From contig JBHGNT010000013.1 of assembly GCA_043228905.1 (NCBI GenBank), positions 6,510,001-6,574,000 on the forward strand: a stretch of DNA of 64,000 nucleotides, in the 5' to 3' direction. The DNA comes from Azolla caroliniana. Its lineage: Eukaryota > Polypodiophyta. The notes below the pieces were generated by a model. The model was not told the origin of the DNA. It did no database searches and saw nothing but the letters and a program-made list of their open reading frames with translations. Of this stretch, positions 15,370 to 27,246 are shown in pieces. A program made the position numbers and the translations under genes. Positions within the stretch are counted from its first letter, which is position 1, and every line of letters starts with the position of its first letter.

Positions 15370-16185
15370 GCTTATTCCTGTCACTTGCATTCGATGGGTC
15401 CAATTATACGACTTGGATGGTTCATGTTGAAGACCATCTCACAACGAAATATCTCCTTTATATGGTAAGTGATCATTTTAATGATGTTGAGAACTCAAAA
15501 TGCTAGGAAGAAGGGAGTGGAAGCGTTCTTCTGAATCATCATTCATCGCCTTGAGCTAAGCCTTCAAAATCAATACTTCTGCATCAAGAATCCATCAACT
15601 CTCTAGATGCAACTGAAAGCCCATTTTGATCATCAACAAACAGTTCTCGGCCCCAACACTTTGCATGAATGGAATCAACTTTGTTTTCAAGATTTCAAGA
15701 CAGTTGCTTAATATAATTCCTCACTATTTGGTATTGTTTCTAAACTTAAAATTTGTGGTCATGACAACCTTGTTCAAGGGGTGAATCTAATCAACAAAAC
15801 GTTAACTACTTTTTATCCCTCAAACTTTAACCTTTCTGAACAATATTGTAATCGTGATTTTAAAACCTATGCTGAACTTTTATCTACACTTATTGTCGCT
15901 GAGCAACACCACCAAGTTCTCCTAAAGAACGACAAACTTCATCCAGTTAGTCAACCTGTGGCTCCTCTACAATTCAAGGATTTGATGCATGTCGAGAGTA
16001 ATTATTCTAGACGACAACATTGTCGTCATCACCCATATGCACAGAGTCGAGGAAGAGGAAGAGCAAGAAGAAATCAACAAAGGAATCAATATCCACACAA
16101 GTAATGAAGTCAAGCCAATGCATCATCAATCAAAGTCAAGTCAAGATTAGCCTTCTGATGGTGACGACGTTCGATATGTATGCAG
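15370..16185 (+). pseudogene. copia B Gag
   Basis: The copia Gag start motif FDGSNYTTWMVHVEDHL is readable near 15390-15450. A degraded middle section follows, then an open segment from 15781 that ends in an Arg/Gly-rich tail (SRGRGRARRNQQRNQ) near 16080. Several stops and frame changes break it. A solo LTR interrupts it before the zinc knuckle. Confidence 0.8.
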
Positions 16186-16190
16186 AAGTA

Positions 16191-16445
16191 TGTGAGGACC
16201 TGTAGGTTATGTGCACAACAAACAACACAGGGAATATGACAGAAGAAATAGATGGAAACGTAGACACAATTTGAAGCTCTAATGGAAGCTCTCGTTATTA
16301 TTTAACTCTTACACTCTCAGAGACTCAAGATACAAGAAGATCATCGTTACAATGTTAGCCTTGACCTTATATACTCAAACCCTAGCTCAAGGACGTGTTC
16401 ACACTTAGGATACAAAGTGGATGGAGTCGGCCTTTTATGCCAACA
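16191..16445 (-). repeat. solo LTR of the copia C family
   Basis: Starts near TGTGAGGACC and ends GGCCTTTTATGCCAACA. It shares ordered blocks with the LTR at 40512-40811 (ACAACAAACAAC, ACAATGTTAG, GTTCACACT, GGAGTCGGCCTTTTATGCC). Copia B coding sequence resumes directly after it. The left edge is approximate. Confidence 0.75.
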
Positions 16446-18340
16446 CCTTCATCGAATACATGTCTTCCATGTGGTTTATGAGGGCACTAGGCAATTACTT
16501 GCCGAACTTCTAAGTTTCATGTTGATCTTTACCAGAAGTATGGCAAGCAAGGTCAAGATAAGAAATCGGAGGCTAATATGGTAGCAGAAACATCAACGAT
16601 CTCCCCATCAATTCCAATCTTGGAATATAGTTTTATGGATCAACTTTGGAATTCGAGCCCGAAGCTCAAATGATTGATTTGCATACAAGCCATTTTCTTT
16701 GTCTTATTGATTGCGCCTCAACACACACTATTCTATGTCATAAAGAATTCTTTCATCATATTAAAGATCAAGCCCCTTTCGAAATCAAGACTATAGTTGG
16801 TTCTTGTATTGGACAAGGAAGAGGCCCCACCACTATCCAACTTCCAAGTGGTGTTTTCTTGGAAATACATGATGCTATCTATGCGCCTACTTCGCTAAGA
16901 AAACTTCTTGCATATGCAGAGGTGCGACACACAGATACCAACTCATGACATGGGAACAAGATGGAAAGAGACAATGCGAGTTGTCAATCACCTGTCAAAT
17001 ACTACCCAAGTTATTGATGAGTTAGAAGTCTTACCAAATCAATTGTATTGTTTCAACCTTAAAGCCTCGGAGATTTGCATGGCTTCATTTGCGCACTACT
17101 CCAATACTTTCTCGAAGGTCAATATTACCGATATAATGGATCCCTGGCATGATCAACTAGGTACCACCTCATGGCATGGGAACAAGATGGAAAGAGACAA
17201 TGCAAGTTGTCAAGCACCTGTCAAAAACTACCCAAGTTATTGATGAGTTAGAAGTCTTACCAAATCAATTGTATTGTTTCAACCTTAAAGCCCCGGAAAT
17301 CCGCATGGCTTCATTTGCCCACTACTCCAATATTTGCTCGAAGGTCAATATTACCGATATAATGGATCTCTGGCCTGATTGACTAGGTCATCCTAGCAAT
17401 ACAATGATTAGAAGAATGATCAATAATGTTCTTGAGATCTACCTTTAAAGTTGGAATACTTGAATCATGCTAAAACTCGTTTTTGTGTTCCATGCGTACA
17501 AGGAAAGCTAGTGGTTTGTCCTTCCTTGCACAAGGAATTGTATGAGTCACCAAACTTTTTAGAGCGTATACATGGTGATATCCATGGACTAGTGCACCCT
17601 CCTTTTGGACCATTTTATTACTTCATGGGAGTCAAAGATGCTTTATCGCGTTTTTCTCACTCCACACTTCTTTCTACTCGCAACATGGCGTTGCCTTGAC
17701 TCCTCATCCTTATCATCAAGTTGCGCGCTCAATTCCTAGATTTTCCAATTAAGTCAATTCGGATGGGCAAACATTGCCGAGTTTACATCAACAACCTTTA
17801 TTCGCTATTGCGAATCTATCAGTGTTAATTTTGAAGTTTCAACTCATGTTCACACTCAAAATGGTATGGCTGAATCTTTGATTAAACAAATCCAAGTAAT
17901 TGTGCGGCTGATTCTTCTCAAATCGAATTTGCCTAATTCAACATAGGGACATGCAATACAACTTCTTCCATTACGGCCGTCTTCATATCATATTTACTCT
18001 CCCCATCAACTCGTGACAGGTTTTCCACCCTCTATTTCTCATTTACGAGTTACATTTGGTTGTGTAGTTTATGTTCCGATTTCTCCACATTACCATAGGA
18101 AACTTGGTCCTTAACGCCGTCTTGGAATTTATGTGACTTTCAACTCTCCTTCAATCATTCGTTATCTCGAACCTACAACTAGTGATTTATTTACAACTCG
18201 CTTTGCCGATTGCCAATTTGATGAATCAACTCGCTTTGCCAATTGCCAATTTGTCGAATTTATAACCAAGCATTTATTTTATTTCCTTTTTCAAGATATT
18301 TGCTTTGACCCAAGTAGGTGTCTTCCTAGTTTTCTATAAC
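16446..18340 (+). pseudogene. copia B protease, pre-integrase and integrase remnant
   Basis: It begins with the Gag-to-protease linker (CRTSKFHVDLYQKYG near 16500). The protease-like segment follows at 16646-16948, where the catalytic motif reads LIDCASTHTILC; relatives have DSATTHT. A duplicated segment (16934-17385) follows, then the pre-integrase/integrase start (CVPCVQGKLVVCPS near 17490, FLERIHGDIHG, YYFMGVKDALSRFS). From 17700 the integrase is recognisable only in pieces with stops. No reverse transcriptase is present. Confidence 0.8.
16934..17385 (+). repeat. 226-bp tandem duplication inside copia B
   Basis: Two adjacent copies, about 16934-17159 and 17160-17385. Each contains ATGGAAAGAGACAATGC and the protein stretch VIDELEVLPNQLYCFNLKA. 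The offset of 226 is not a multiple of three, so the duplication also shifts the frame. Confidence 0.9.
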
Positions 18341-18364
18341 AAGGTTGCCTATTGGAGGGCCAAG

Positions 18365-18500
18365 TTTAGGAGTTTCCATTCAGACTCCAATACCCTCTGG
18401 TTATTTCTTCTCTATCGATGGGCTCATATAGATCTTTGAAAATCAGAAGATCTTCCATTCTAATCTTCCAGACAGAGTAGTTATGTGAGTTTAGGACTAT
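18365..18500 (-). pseudogene. copia Gag start fragment
   Basis: Minus-strand translation gives SHNYSVWKIRMEDLLIFKDL, the standard N-terminal Gag motif of many plant copia elements. It lies about 60 bp from a primer-site-like TTGGTATCAAAGC at 18548-18560. It is truncated where it meets copia B. Confidence 0.8.
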
Positions 18501-18561
18501 CATACCTAGAAAGCCACTCACACCTCCTTTCATTATTGCATCTCAAGCTTTGATACCAATT

Positions 18562-19277
18562 TGTGAGGAAAGGGACCGTAGATATTGAGAAGTATATGTT
18601 GAAATATATTAGTACGCATATAAAAAACAACAAAATAGACAGAACACATAGTACACACAATACACAAGATTTACGTGGAAACCCTAAAACGAGGGAAAAC
18701 CACGGGAACAGATATTCCACTATGTGAATAGAAAATACAGAAGAAAAAATAGATTACAACTCTCTAGTAATAAGTAGAGAATAACAACTTAGGGTTCTTG
18801 TCAAGTTTCTCAGAACTGTGCCGCCGTTCTCTCTCCCGCTCTCTCTCTTCTTACTCTTTGTTACAATCTATACAATGCTTCGTTATGTTCTACACTGCTT
18901 GCATTATGCTTTCCCTAGTTGTATTTATACTCATACACAGTATGGGCTATTTACAAACATAACTTTCATCATTATTGTTATTAATCTCAGTTGATCAGCC
19001 GACTAATCGATTCTGATTTTCCAGTCGACCCGACTAGCCGACTCCCATGTTGACTATCCAGTCGATCTGACTAGTCGACTCCCATGTCGGTCATCTAGTC
19101 AACCCGACTAATCGGCCTTCTCCTTGACCTGGAGCATCCATGATGTAGTCAACTCTCTCTATCTCCTTCAGAGCAGTCGACAACCTAGTCAATCCGACTG
19201 ACCATCTAGTGTTCAACTTGTCTTTCTTTGATTGTCCACTTCTCTCATAGACACTAGAGGAGGGAAATATTCCTAAC
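18562..19277 (-). repeat. copia LTR, family 1
   Basis: A 716-bp LTR from TGTGAGGAAAGG to ATTCCTAACA, flanked on its low side by a tRNA-Met-type primer site and a Gag start, so it is a 5' LTR. It aligns block by block with 34735-35441 (TTACGTGGAAACCC-type block, TATTTATACT, then many GACTAGTCGAC-like short repeats at 18990-19200). On its high side it abuts an internal copia fragment directly. Confidence 0.85.
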
Positions 19278-20019
19278 ATGCCGAAAGTCTTTCGAGCCCA
19301 GTTTGTGACATATCGCCAAGTTGGCCATGCCATAGTAACAATGATGGCATTTCGGCTACATTCACTGATCCCTCCCAATTGATCACTATGAGTGGGTAAA
19401 AGTTATTGTACTTCACGCCATGGCCAATGTGCAGATTTCCTTTTGAAATTTTTCATGACGATTCACTCAATGTCATCTTGTATCTGTCTTCGGCCAACAT
19501 GTCGGTGGAGATAAGACTCCTCTTCAGATCGAGTACGTGCCGGACTTGGTGCAGGTCATATTTCCATTCCGCAAATGAATGGGTATTTTGCCTATTCTAG
19601 CGATTCGACACTCTTGCGCATTGCCGAGTCAGACCGTGCCGGCATTGATCAAATAGTCTGAAAACCATTTTTTGTGGGGCGGGAGGAGGGTCACATGGAA
19701 GGTAGCGCCCGAATCGATGAACCCATGTTTGTGCATCTTGTGCACTATATAGGATCTCCCCATTCAATGTGCGTTCTAGTGAAAAGACTTCTCTCGACTG
19801 GGATTCGGCAACATGAATCTGGTTGCCAACTGATGACAACTTTGAGTCAGAAGAGCCTACGTTCCACTCGAATTTTTGACTTCTACCCTTTTTGTTCAAC
19901 AACCAACAGTTGGAAACATTGTGGCATATCTTTCTGCAATGTGTGCAATAGGCATTTGGTGTTCCCCTTCTCGTCTTCAACTGCGGTCGGTCGTTTCTCC
20001 TTCTTGGCCTGCTCTTATT
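19278..20019 (-). pseudogene. copia zinc knuckle, protease and pre-integrase fragment
   Basis: The minus strand carries a CCHC knuckle (CTHCRKICHNVSNC, near 19940), a degraded protease (around 19720, TWVHRFGRYLPCDP-like, where relatives have TWLLDSGATCHVTP) and pre-integrase sequence near 19330. It resembles 38990-39700 of copia C. Integrase, RT and RNase H are missing. I read it as the continuation of the Gag split between 34544-34734 and 20571-20711. Confidence 0.8.
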
Positions 20020-20570
20020 TGTGAAGAATAAAGCTCAGCCACAACCGAGCCTTAAACTTAATGAAAGAACAAAACAGAAATGGAGGTTTGTACGTTGACA
20101 CTAAAGGGACGACACAGAATGTTTACATGGAAAATCTTAATAGGGTAAAACCACGGGAGCTCGAAATCTCCAACTATCACTACAAGAGGAGGGGGTACAA
20201 TATGAGACTCAGAGGCAATGACCTCGAGCTCTATATCTTCGCCAACCGGCGGTTAGAATAGAAACTGATTTTTCTTCTCTTCCCTCTCTCTCTCTCTCAC
20301 TATAAAAGAATAATACAACCACACACACAAATACATTTTTGGAGGTGATTGCCCTAGGTCATATTTATACTTATATGACTTTAGGACTATTTATAAATAT
20401 AGCCTTTACAGGCACACCAAAAACATATTTACAGATATGTCCCTGGATCTGGTTAACACCGGATCCATTCGGATACCTTCTGGTCTAGTCCGGTTCCTTC
20501 CTCCGGCATGTCCGATCCGGCTCCTCCGGTTCTCATCCGGATCCCATACGGAGGGACCGAATTCCCAACA
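20020..20570 (-). repeat. solo LTR, family 2
   Basis: A 551-bp sequence from TGTGAAGAATAAAG to CGAATTCCCAACA. It sits between two pieces of one copia gag-pro region, with flanks TTATT (left) and TGATT (right), which I read as a 5-bp target duplication with one change. It contains TATTTATACTT and many CCGGATCC-like short repeats near its high end. No internal sequence of its own element is present. Confidence 0.75.
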
Positions 20571-20711
20571 TGATTGAGTTGTTCCCCTAGAGATGTGTGC
20601 TTCGGCATTGCCATTACTGGTCAATTCCCATCAACTTTCTTCGAAGCTCTTCGGACAGTATCGCCCCAATCGCTTCGTCTAGTGTTAGCTTCCACCAGTT
20701 GTTAGTGACAG
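20571..20711 (-). pseudogene. copia Gag fragment, 3' half of interrupted gag
   Basis: Reads LTLDEAIGAILSEELRRKLM on the minus strand, the copia Gag stretch that normally follows the one found at 34544-34734. The two parts are separated by the gypsy element 20712-34543, so that element inserted into this gag. Confidence 0.8.
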
Positions 20712-20958
20712 TGTCATGTTGTTATGCTTTCGCGTATGAAATAAGGCAGGACCACGGGGGCCCTGAACCCAGGAGCACAAGAGATGAGAGGGAGAGAGAT
20801 TCGCAGACAACACAGAGAGACAGAGACGAGAGAACCAATTCCAAATCAGTATAGATTATAGAGCTTGCAATGTTACAATCGGCAAGCCGGTGACAGACCC
20901 AACACAGACGAACACACGCACTGAAGTACGTGGTGGAGCCTCTACCGGAAGCACGCAG
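20712..20958 (-). repeat. G2 3' LTR, first part
   Basis: Starts TGTCATGTTGTTATGC and matches 33921 onward until CTACCGGAAGCACGC, where G1 begins. It resumes at 27889 with GCGGGCTTTCACG. Confidence 0.92.
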
Positions 20959-21600
20959 TGTCACGCTGTTACGCACGTGCGTGTAGAAAAGGCGGGACCA
21001 CGGGGGTCTTGGACCAAGGAGAGAGAGATGGAGAGAGACAGAGAGAGTTGCAGATACATAGAGAGAAGTTTAAGAGCAAGAAAACAAGAATCCAATTACT
21101 AAACTCAATAGCTTACAACTCGAACAGTTACAACCGGCAACCCGGTAATGGGCCCGACACGGGGTCCTACTCACGCACACAGACGACTGCCACACAACTC
21201 CAGGAACCAAAAGGGGGAGAGCCTCTGCTTGAAGCACACGGGCTGTCAACGAAACAGAGGCAGCGAACTCCCGACACCCACAGAGACCGACGACCGGAGG
21301 AGGAGAAGAGAGAGCTCGGCACTCGGTTCTGCAGCAGCACTTCGTCCTCGCCAACACGCAATATTTTTCCTCCTTCTCCCCTCTCCTTAAATAGTTAAAC
21401 CGCTTTATTCCTTGTCCCTTTCGACAGAGATACGCACAATCCCTCAATAAATGTATACTACTTAGTATTTACATCAGTTGAGATCCATTTATGAATCATG
21501 TACAAAATATCAAAATATCGATTCATGCGCCCATCCGTGTAAGAGCCGGTTCATGCGCCTTTTTCTCCGATTCCGCCTATGCCCGGTTTTCTTCACGACA
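20959..21600 (-). repeat. G1 3' LTR
   Basis: TGTCACGCTG...CTTCACGACA, 642 bp. On the minus strand it is preceded by the purine tract GGTGGGGGTGGA (21601-21612), the plus-strand primer site. A TATTTAAG box lies near 21390 (minus). Confidence 0.93.
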
Positions 21601-21669
21601 TCCACCCCCACCAAACCGCGCATCCACCGGCATGCGCCAGAGACGGGTAGATACCGAAGAAAACCGGCG

Positions 21670-22640
21670 TCACTCGTCGTTCTCCGATTCCCCGCCGGGC
21701 CCAAACTGATCGTCTTTGTCGCTCCCGCTCACAGGCCCCGGCTCGTCTTCAAACTGCTTCTTGAACGCTTTGATCCGCTTCCAGGCCACCGGCACCGCTA
21801 ACCGTGTCCCGTCGAGCTCCGCGAGGTGGTACGTGTCGTTGTCGTTCGCGCTCGTCACCGTGTAGGGCCCGAACCATCTCCTAGCGAACTTTCGCACCAC
21901 CTTGTGCTGATTGTCGAGGCTGCTGTCGTATACCAAGACCCAGTCTCCTTCCTCGATCCTCTTTGGTCGCAAACGTCCTCCGGCCTCCCCTCGAGTTGCC
22001 GAATCCGCGCCGCCAGCAACTCCTCCCGGCTCATTTCGTCCTTCCAATCTACTGCCACCCATGAAGAAACCGTCCGTTCCACCGGCATGATCGGCTTCTG
22101 TCTGTACATCAGCTCTGCCAGCATAAACCCTGTCACCGAACTGTGCGTAGTTCGGTCCGCCCATAGTGCGTAAGGAAGGAGTCGCGGCCAATTCCTAACC
22201 TGCCCTACGCATGCACACACCAACGCCTTTATGATCGGCCCGTGCCCATGTTCCACTTTTCCGTTCGCCTCCGGATTGTACGCCGTAGTGAGGGAGAGTT
22301 TGACGCCTAGCCGATCGAACAACTCCTTAAGTTAGCCTCCCGCGCATCCAACTCTCCCCGGTCCGCCACGATCCTCCCGACGCACCCATACCGACACACT
22401 ACTTCTTCGATCAGGAACTGGCATACCGCCGTGGTTGTCTTGCTTTGCAGTGCACAACCTTCCACCTGGTTCGTTAAGTCTTCCCGTGCAAGCACCAGGT
22501 ATCGCATCTATCCTACCCCCATCGGCATCGTCACCAAGTCCACCATCCACTTGAAATGGACCGTAGGCGGGTAGGTCGGGTGTAGCTCGTCCCGGTGTCG
22601 AACTACGGAGTGCATGTGACAGCTTTCACAAGTCGTTACG
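21670..22640 (-). pseudogene. G1 integrase
   Basis: Integrase core and C-terminal region in pieces. One piece (22507-22307) has EEVVCRYGCVGRIVADRGEL with the second catalytic Asp. The next (22322-21855) starts FDRLGVKLSLTTAYNPEANG, where the Glu after NPEANGKVE is the third catalytic residue, and ends in the plant/fungal-style LPYALWADRTTHSSVTG. The C-terminal part (to 21670) has EEGDWVLVYDSSLDNQHKVV and RRWFGPYTVTSAND, a small SH3-like fold. No chromodomain is visible. At least three frame breaks. Confidence 0.88.
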
Positions 22641-22654
22641 AACCGATGCACGTC

Positions 22655-24927
22655 CTAATACAGCCCCGGCCACCAGTACTTCTCCTTCAGCTTCTCGAAC
22701 ATGGCCCACGTTCCGCGGTGCCCGGCCCAGGGACTTTCGTGAAATGCCGCCAGTAGTTCCTCCTGTTCTTCTTTCTTTGTCGCTACTCGGAGAGGGATGT
22801 CGTTTCTCTTCTTTGGGTGCCTCCATATGCACTTGTCCCGCAGGAAGAATCGGTACGCCTTCTTCCGTACCCGGATCGCCTCTTCTCTCGTCCATGCTAC
22901 GTCCGGCGTCATCGTCCGTAGGAACCTCCCAATCTGGAGCCACTCCCCGTCGTACCTGCTTTCGTCAAATTCGTTAAGCGCCGGAGTGTCCCTTTCCCTC
23001 GTTGCTACGTTAGCCGACCCGAAGAAGTCCTTGCCAACTTCTTCGTCATCCGAAACCATGCCGTCTTCGTCGTTGAACCTTGCTCTTGAAAGCATGTCGG
23101 CCATGGCGTTATCCTTTCCGGAGATGTGCCGTATCTCCGGGTTCAGGGACTTAATGTACGCTATCCACTGGAGCATTGCTAGGTCCGGCGTCGTGTATCC
23201 GAAAACCATGCCGAGTATCGGCAGGCAGTCCGTCTCGATGATCACCTCCGTCCCGATAAGATAATCCTTGTCGGCCTTGACTGCCGAAACGACACCCCAA
23301 AGCTCGCGCTTAACTTGGGCGTATCCTCGCTGCCGCTCGCTCAATACCTTTGCCCCGAACGGATCGGGAATCGTACGTTGTCCTCGTCCTCCTGACTAAT
23401 TACCCACCCGATCCTGGTTGGGTTGGTGTCCACTGTCACGTAGATGGGAACATCCTTGCCGTAAACCGCTTTACGGAGAGCCGACGCTACCGTAAGCGCC
23501 TCCTTTAGTCTCTGTACCGACTCCGTGTGCTCCGTCCTCCACTCAAAGTTACGCCCCTTTTTCAATAGTCCGTAGAGGGGTTCCGCGACATGTGCGTAGT
23601 GCGGGATCCAAATGTGGTAGAACGCGCATGCTCCCAAGAATCTGCGGACCTCCGTGACCGAATTGCAGTCATGCTTCATTGCGGAGATGGCTTCCACCTT
23701 GGCCGGAGAAGGTTTCCGACCGTATGGTCCGCATAGGTGCCCGACGACCATGATCTCTGATTGCCCGAAGGCCGACTTTTCCCCGGAGAAGGTGAGCCTC
23801 GCGCCTTCTAGTCTCTGCAGCACCTTCTCACAGTCATCGATGTGAGACACCACGAAATTTCGACATTCGTCCGGCCCGATTGCCTCGTCCTTTTTCTCCA
23901 CCGGGCATCCCCTGATCGAGATGTCGTCTAAGAATGGCATGGTGATGTCCGGGATACAATCCCTGAGCACTTTTTTCATCGCGTTCACCATGTGAGCCAC
24001 TGAGTTCGTCCCTCCTTGTGGCAGGGTACACATCCGCACTAGGCCGAGAGGAGTCCACATCGTCGTAATGTCTCTGCTCTCCACGGCTAGTTGGAACTGA
24101 TCGTACCCCAAGTACAGATCACCGACAGAGTAAATCGACCTTCCGGCGAAGGCCTCCGCGAACTCGTCTATGGTCGGTCCGATTCCTGCATTACGGATGG
24201 TCACCTTGTTGACTGGTTGCAGGTCCTGAATGAAGCGCAGCGGGCCATTCTTCTTCGGCACCGTAAACCACCGATTCGAATACGGGGCACTCGACGGTTC
24301 GAGGATGCCCATCTCCACCTTTTGCTTCAAAAGCTCCATCAACTTCGGGATGTGAGCTCTCGGCATTGGAATCGGTTTGAGATTCCACGGTACATGCGGT
24401 ACCGTGAAGATCACCATCGGTTCGACGATCGTCGGGTCCACGCACCCGATCTCCTCCGGCGAGAACGCGAAGGCTTTCCCATGCCTTCCGAGCATTCTCC
24501 GAAACCTGTCCTCCTCCGCCGGTAGTAGAAAGCCGCCCCCACCAACCTTGAGCTCCCGTAGTGTTATGTCGGTGAACCGGTGCCCTATGCTAGCCGGATT
24601 CCGTAAACTTGGGTCCGGCGCAACCCTTTTTATCCGCTCCTCGCTGCCCTCCGGCAAGGGTGTCGCTACTGGCCTCACCTTCCGGTTCACGGTCTTGTAC
24701 TTTGTATCCACGCGGGCCGTCCGATCCAACCCGATCCTTTCCCCGAAGTCCACGATGACTTCGTACATTCCCATTGACCCTACTGGAACGGTCCGGTCTT
24801 CTCTAAGGTCTTCACCGATCACCTTTCGTAGTTCGCCCAAGGTGTCGTCAAAAGAGATCGCCTCCACGACGCCGCTGATGTCTTCGTCGGGGAAGAGAAC
24901 TCCGCATCCCCTGAGCCGCTCCTCCAC
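22655..24927 (-). pseudogene. G1 reverse transcriptase, RNase H and integrase zinc domain
   Basis: The RT fills 24927-23500: WFTVPKKNGPLRFIQDLQPV near 24260 and the active-site motif PFLDDISIRG near 23940, so the usual Y of YxDD is F. RNase H starts VYGKDVPIYVTVDTNPT near 23440 and continues after a frameshift at 23344 with SERQRGYAQVKRELWGV and ISGKDNAMADMLSRA. The H2C2-type integrase zinc region (FHESPWAGHRGTWAMFEKLK) ends near 22655. A TAG after GLY replaces the Arg seen in G2. Confidence 0.9.
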
Positions 24928-25160
24928 TCGTTTCCTCTCCCAGACGCTAACTCCGGTTATAGTACAACCCCCGTTTTCGGAGAACCAAAACTTCCTATCT
25001 ACTGTACATGTGTGGGGTTCTTCCGGTATGTCCGGACTACCGTGGCCCCACGCCTTGATAGCCCTCTCTAAACATCCCCTCGGCTCCCGCTGCCAAGGGT
25101 CTTGCAGTTCCTCTCATGGTTCGGTCGTACGGTCATGAATTGGACGGAATGCCGACTGTC

Positions 25161-27229
25161 CTAGCTCTTGACGCGCGCATACGCCGGACCGTTGTCCAGC
25201 ACTTTCGTTTCCATGCGCGCTGCCGTAATGTATGGTTCTCCGAGAATCATCGGGTGCGAGGATGTTTCCTGCATGAAGAAATGTTGATCTATCTCGACGT
25301 CACCGACCTTTACGCATATATTCGGGCACGCCCCATGCAGCTCCTCCGTAGCACGCATCGCCGCGCGTATCTTCCACCCGTGCTTGATGTTGATCGGCCA
25401 TTTACCTCTCTTGTAGAAATCCATGGACATCAGGTTGATTTCGGACCCATGGTCTACCAAGGCCACCACCGGTTCCGGAACGTCGCCGATCCGCACAGGG
25501 GTTTCCGTAGTTGCCCTGGCCTAGTGCGGCTTCGCGTAGTGGCTTTCCGCCAACTCGTCTTCTAGGGCCGCGTCCTCTATGTGCGTCGTTCGCACTTCCA
25601 CCGGCTTCTCCGGCTCTAGCTCTATCGACAACCTTTTCCTCTTCACCAAGTCTACGATGGAGTCATGGAACTCCTTCTTTGCGATCCCGAGCACTTCCCT
25701 CAGCGACAACTCCACTTTGTTGTCGAGGATACGTTCCTCCAGGACCTTTCGTAGGTCTGTGGTCCTTTCGATTTCGGTGCTCAATCGAAACCCCGCCTGC
25801 TTCTTCCCGTCTGGTGCACATGGGTTGCCGGCATTGGTCGGTTTCGGTCCGAACCGGGTCTCATACCTCTGCGGGGGACCCACCCGCCGGCCTTTCCTGC
25901 CCGTTTGTCTTCCACCAGAACCTCGTAGTTCTGGCAAGCGGCTTCTACGAAGCCCGTTTCCTCTTCGACCGGATCGTCCCATCCGGTGACCTCATGGACC
26001 CGTTGTTCCACGCGGTCCGCCTCTTCCTTCTTAAACCGAACTCCGGAGAAGCCTTCTAGCACTAGCGGCCAGAATCCAGAGTCCTTCACCTTTCGGGACT
26101 CGTCACCCCCGACCCGAATTCCCGCTGACACTGAGTAGTTAACGGCTTCAATGTGCCGTGCCACGGCCTCTTCCATCAACCTCTTCATTCCGCCGCGCCC
26201 TGTATTTAGTTCTAGGGCTCTCCGGGTCTCACTCGCGTGCACCCGCCCGTTCTAGAGGTACACCACATTGGTCCTGAGCGCGTCGGCGAAATCCGCGCAA
26301 TCCTTCTGAATGTGACCGATCGTGTTACACCACATGCACCGCTGCCCAACCGGCGGCCTCCGGTTGTGAGGTTGTTCGCCGTTGTCTCTCTGAGCCTGTG
26401 CAATCTGCAGGTCGCGCACCATTTGTGTCAGCTCCTCCAGAGCCGCTCCTCCGGATGGGCCTCTAACCATGTCATTCTATGCCGACCCCGACTCTAGCCA
26501 AATTCCGGTCTCTTCCTGCCTACCGGCCGGCACCGATACCGGCTCCTCGAGCCTCCTCCCCGGGGCCGGCCCTGACCCCGACGAGCTTCCGTCGCTCCAA
26601 TCGCGCCGTTTGTCAAAACGGCTGTAGACCCGTTTTACCACGGCCCAGTCTGTCGTGAGCCCTTCGTATGTTTCCGATAGGGGGCCCACCTTTTCCCTAT
26701 CGAGCACGTCCACCGATTTGACAAACAGTAGTACTCGACTCGTTCCGAGCACGGTCCGGTCCAGCGTCGACAGCCGCGCAAACCGTTTTTCGAACTCCTG
26801 GAGGAGCGCCAACGTGTTCCTCCCTTTTCTGGGGCTTTCCACCCACGTCATGAAGTTCCGCCTTGACAGCTGAAGCGAGTCATCAAACCCGTACTTCTCG
26901 AGGAGCTGCAGCTCGAACCCCTCCCAAGTGTGGCATCCGGCCAACACCTCGAGCACCTCCGCGTGGATGCTCGGCGTCACCACCCGAGGGAATCCAAACA
27001 ACCTCCTGTCCACTGGGATATCCCTCATGATCATTTTGGCCCGGTAAGCCTCCAAATAACTTGTGGCGTCTTTCCCTCTGAACCAGCCTATAGTGCCGAC
27101 GATCGATTCAATGGCTCTATCGAGGGTACCCGTCCCCTCGCGAGCACTTACCAGCCGGTCGACGGCTACCACCATTGCCTCTGCTAGCTCTGATCCCCTC
27201 ATCTTGTGACTCCTTTCCCACCTGTTCAC
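25161..27229 (-). pseudogene. G1 Gag and protease
   Basis: Gag starts at ATG 27229 (MNRWERSHKMRG) close to the primer site. A retrotransposon Gag domain is seen near 26950-26700 (LLEKYGFDDSLQLSRRNFMT). The frame passes a TAG at 26477, then a CCHC knuckle (CMWCNTIGHIQKDC, near 26325) and a TAG near 26250 where G2 has Trp. A frameshift follows near 25850. The protease near 25440 reads VVALVDHGSEINLMSMDF; the usual D-S/T-G is D-H-G in both G1 and G2, so it is a family trait, not damage. Confidence 0.88.
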
Positions 27230-27246
27230 GTTGGGTTCACCAATGA

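Larger units (their letters stand above)
15160..18355 (+). mobile_element. truncated Ty1/copia element B
   Basis: Plus-strand copia element. An LTR end ...CTATAACA stops at 15293 and is followed by CGTTATCAACACGA (15294-15307), a half-tRNA-type primer site known from several copia lineages. Gag, zinc-knuckle remainder, protease, pre-integrase and a decayed integrase follow. No RT or RNase H is found, and no 3' LTR. The LTR start is uncertain (near 15170). The body is interrupted by a solo LTR (16191-16445) and a 226-bp tandem duplication. Confidence 0.85.
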
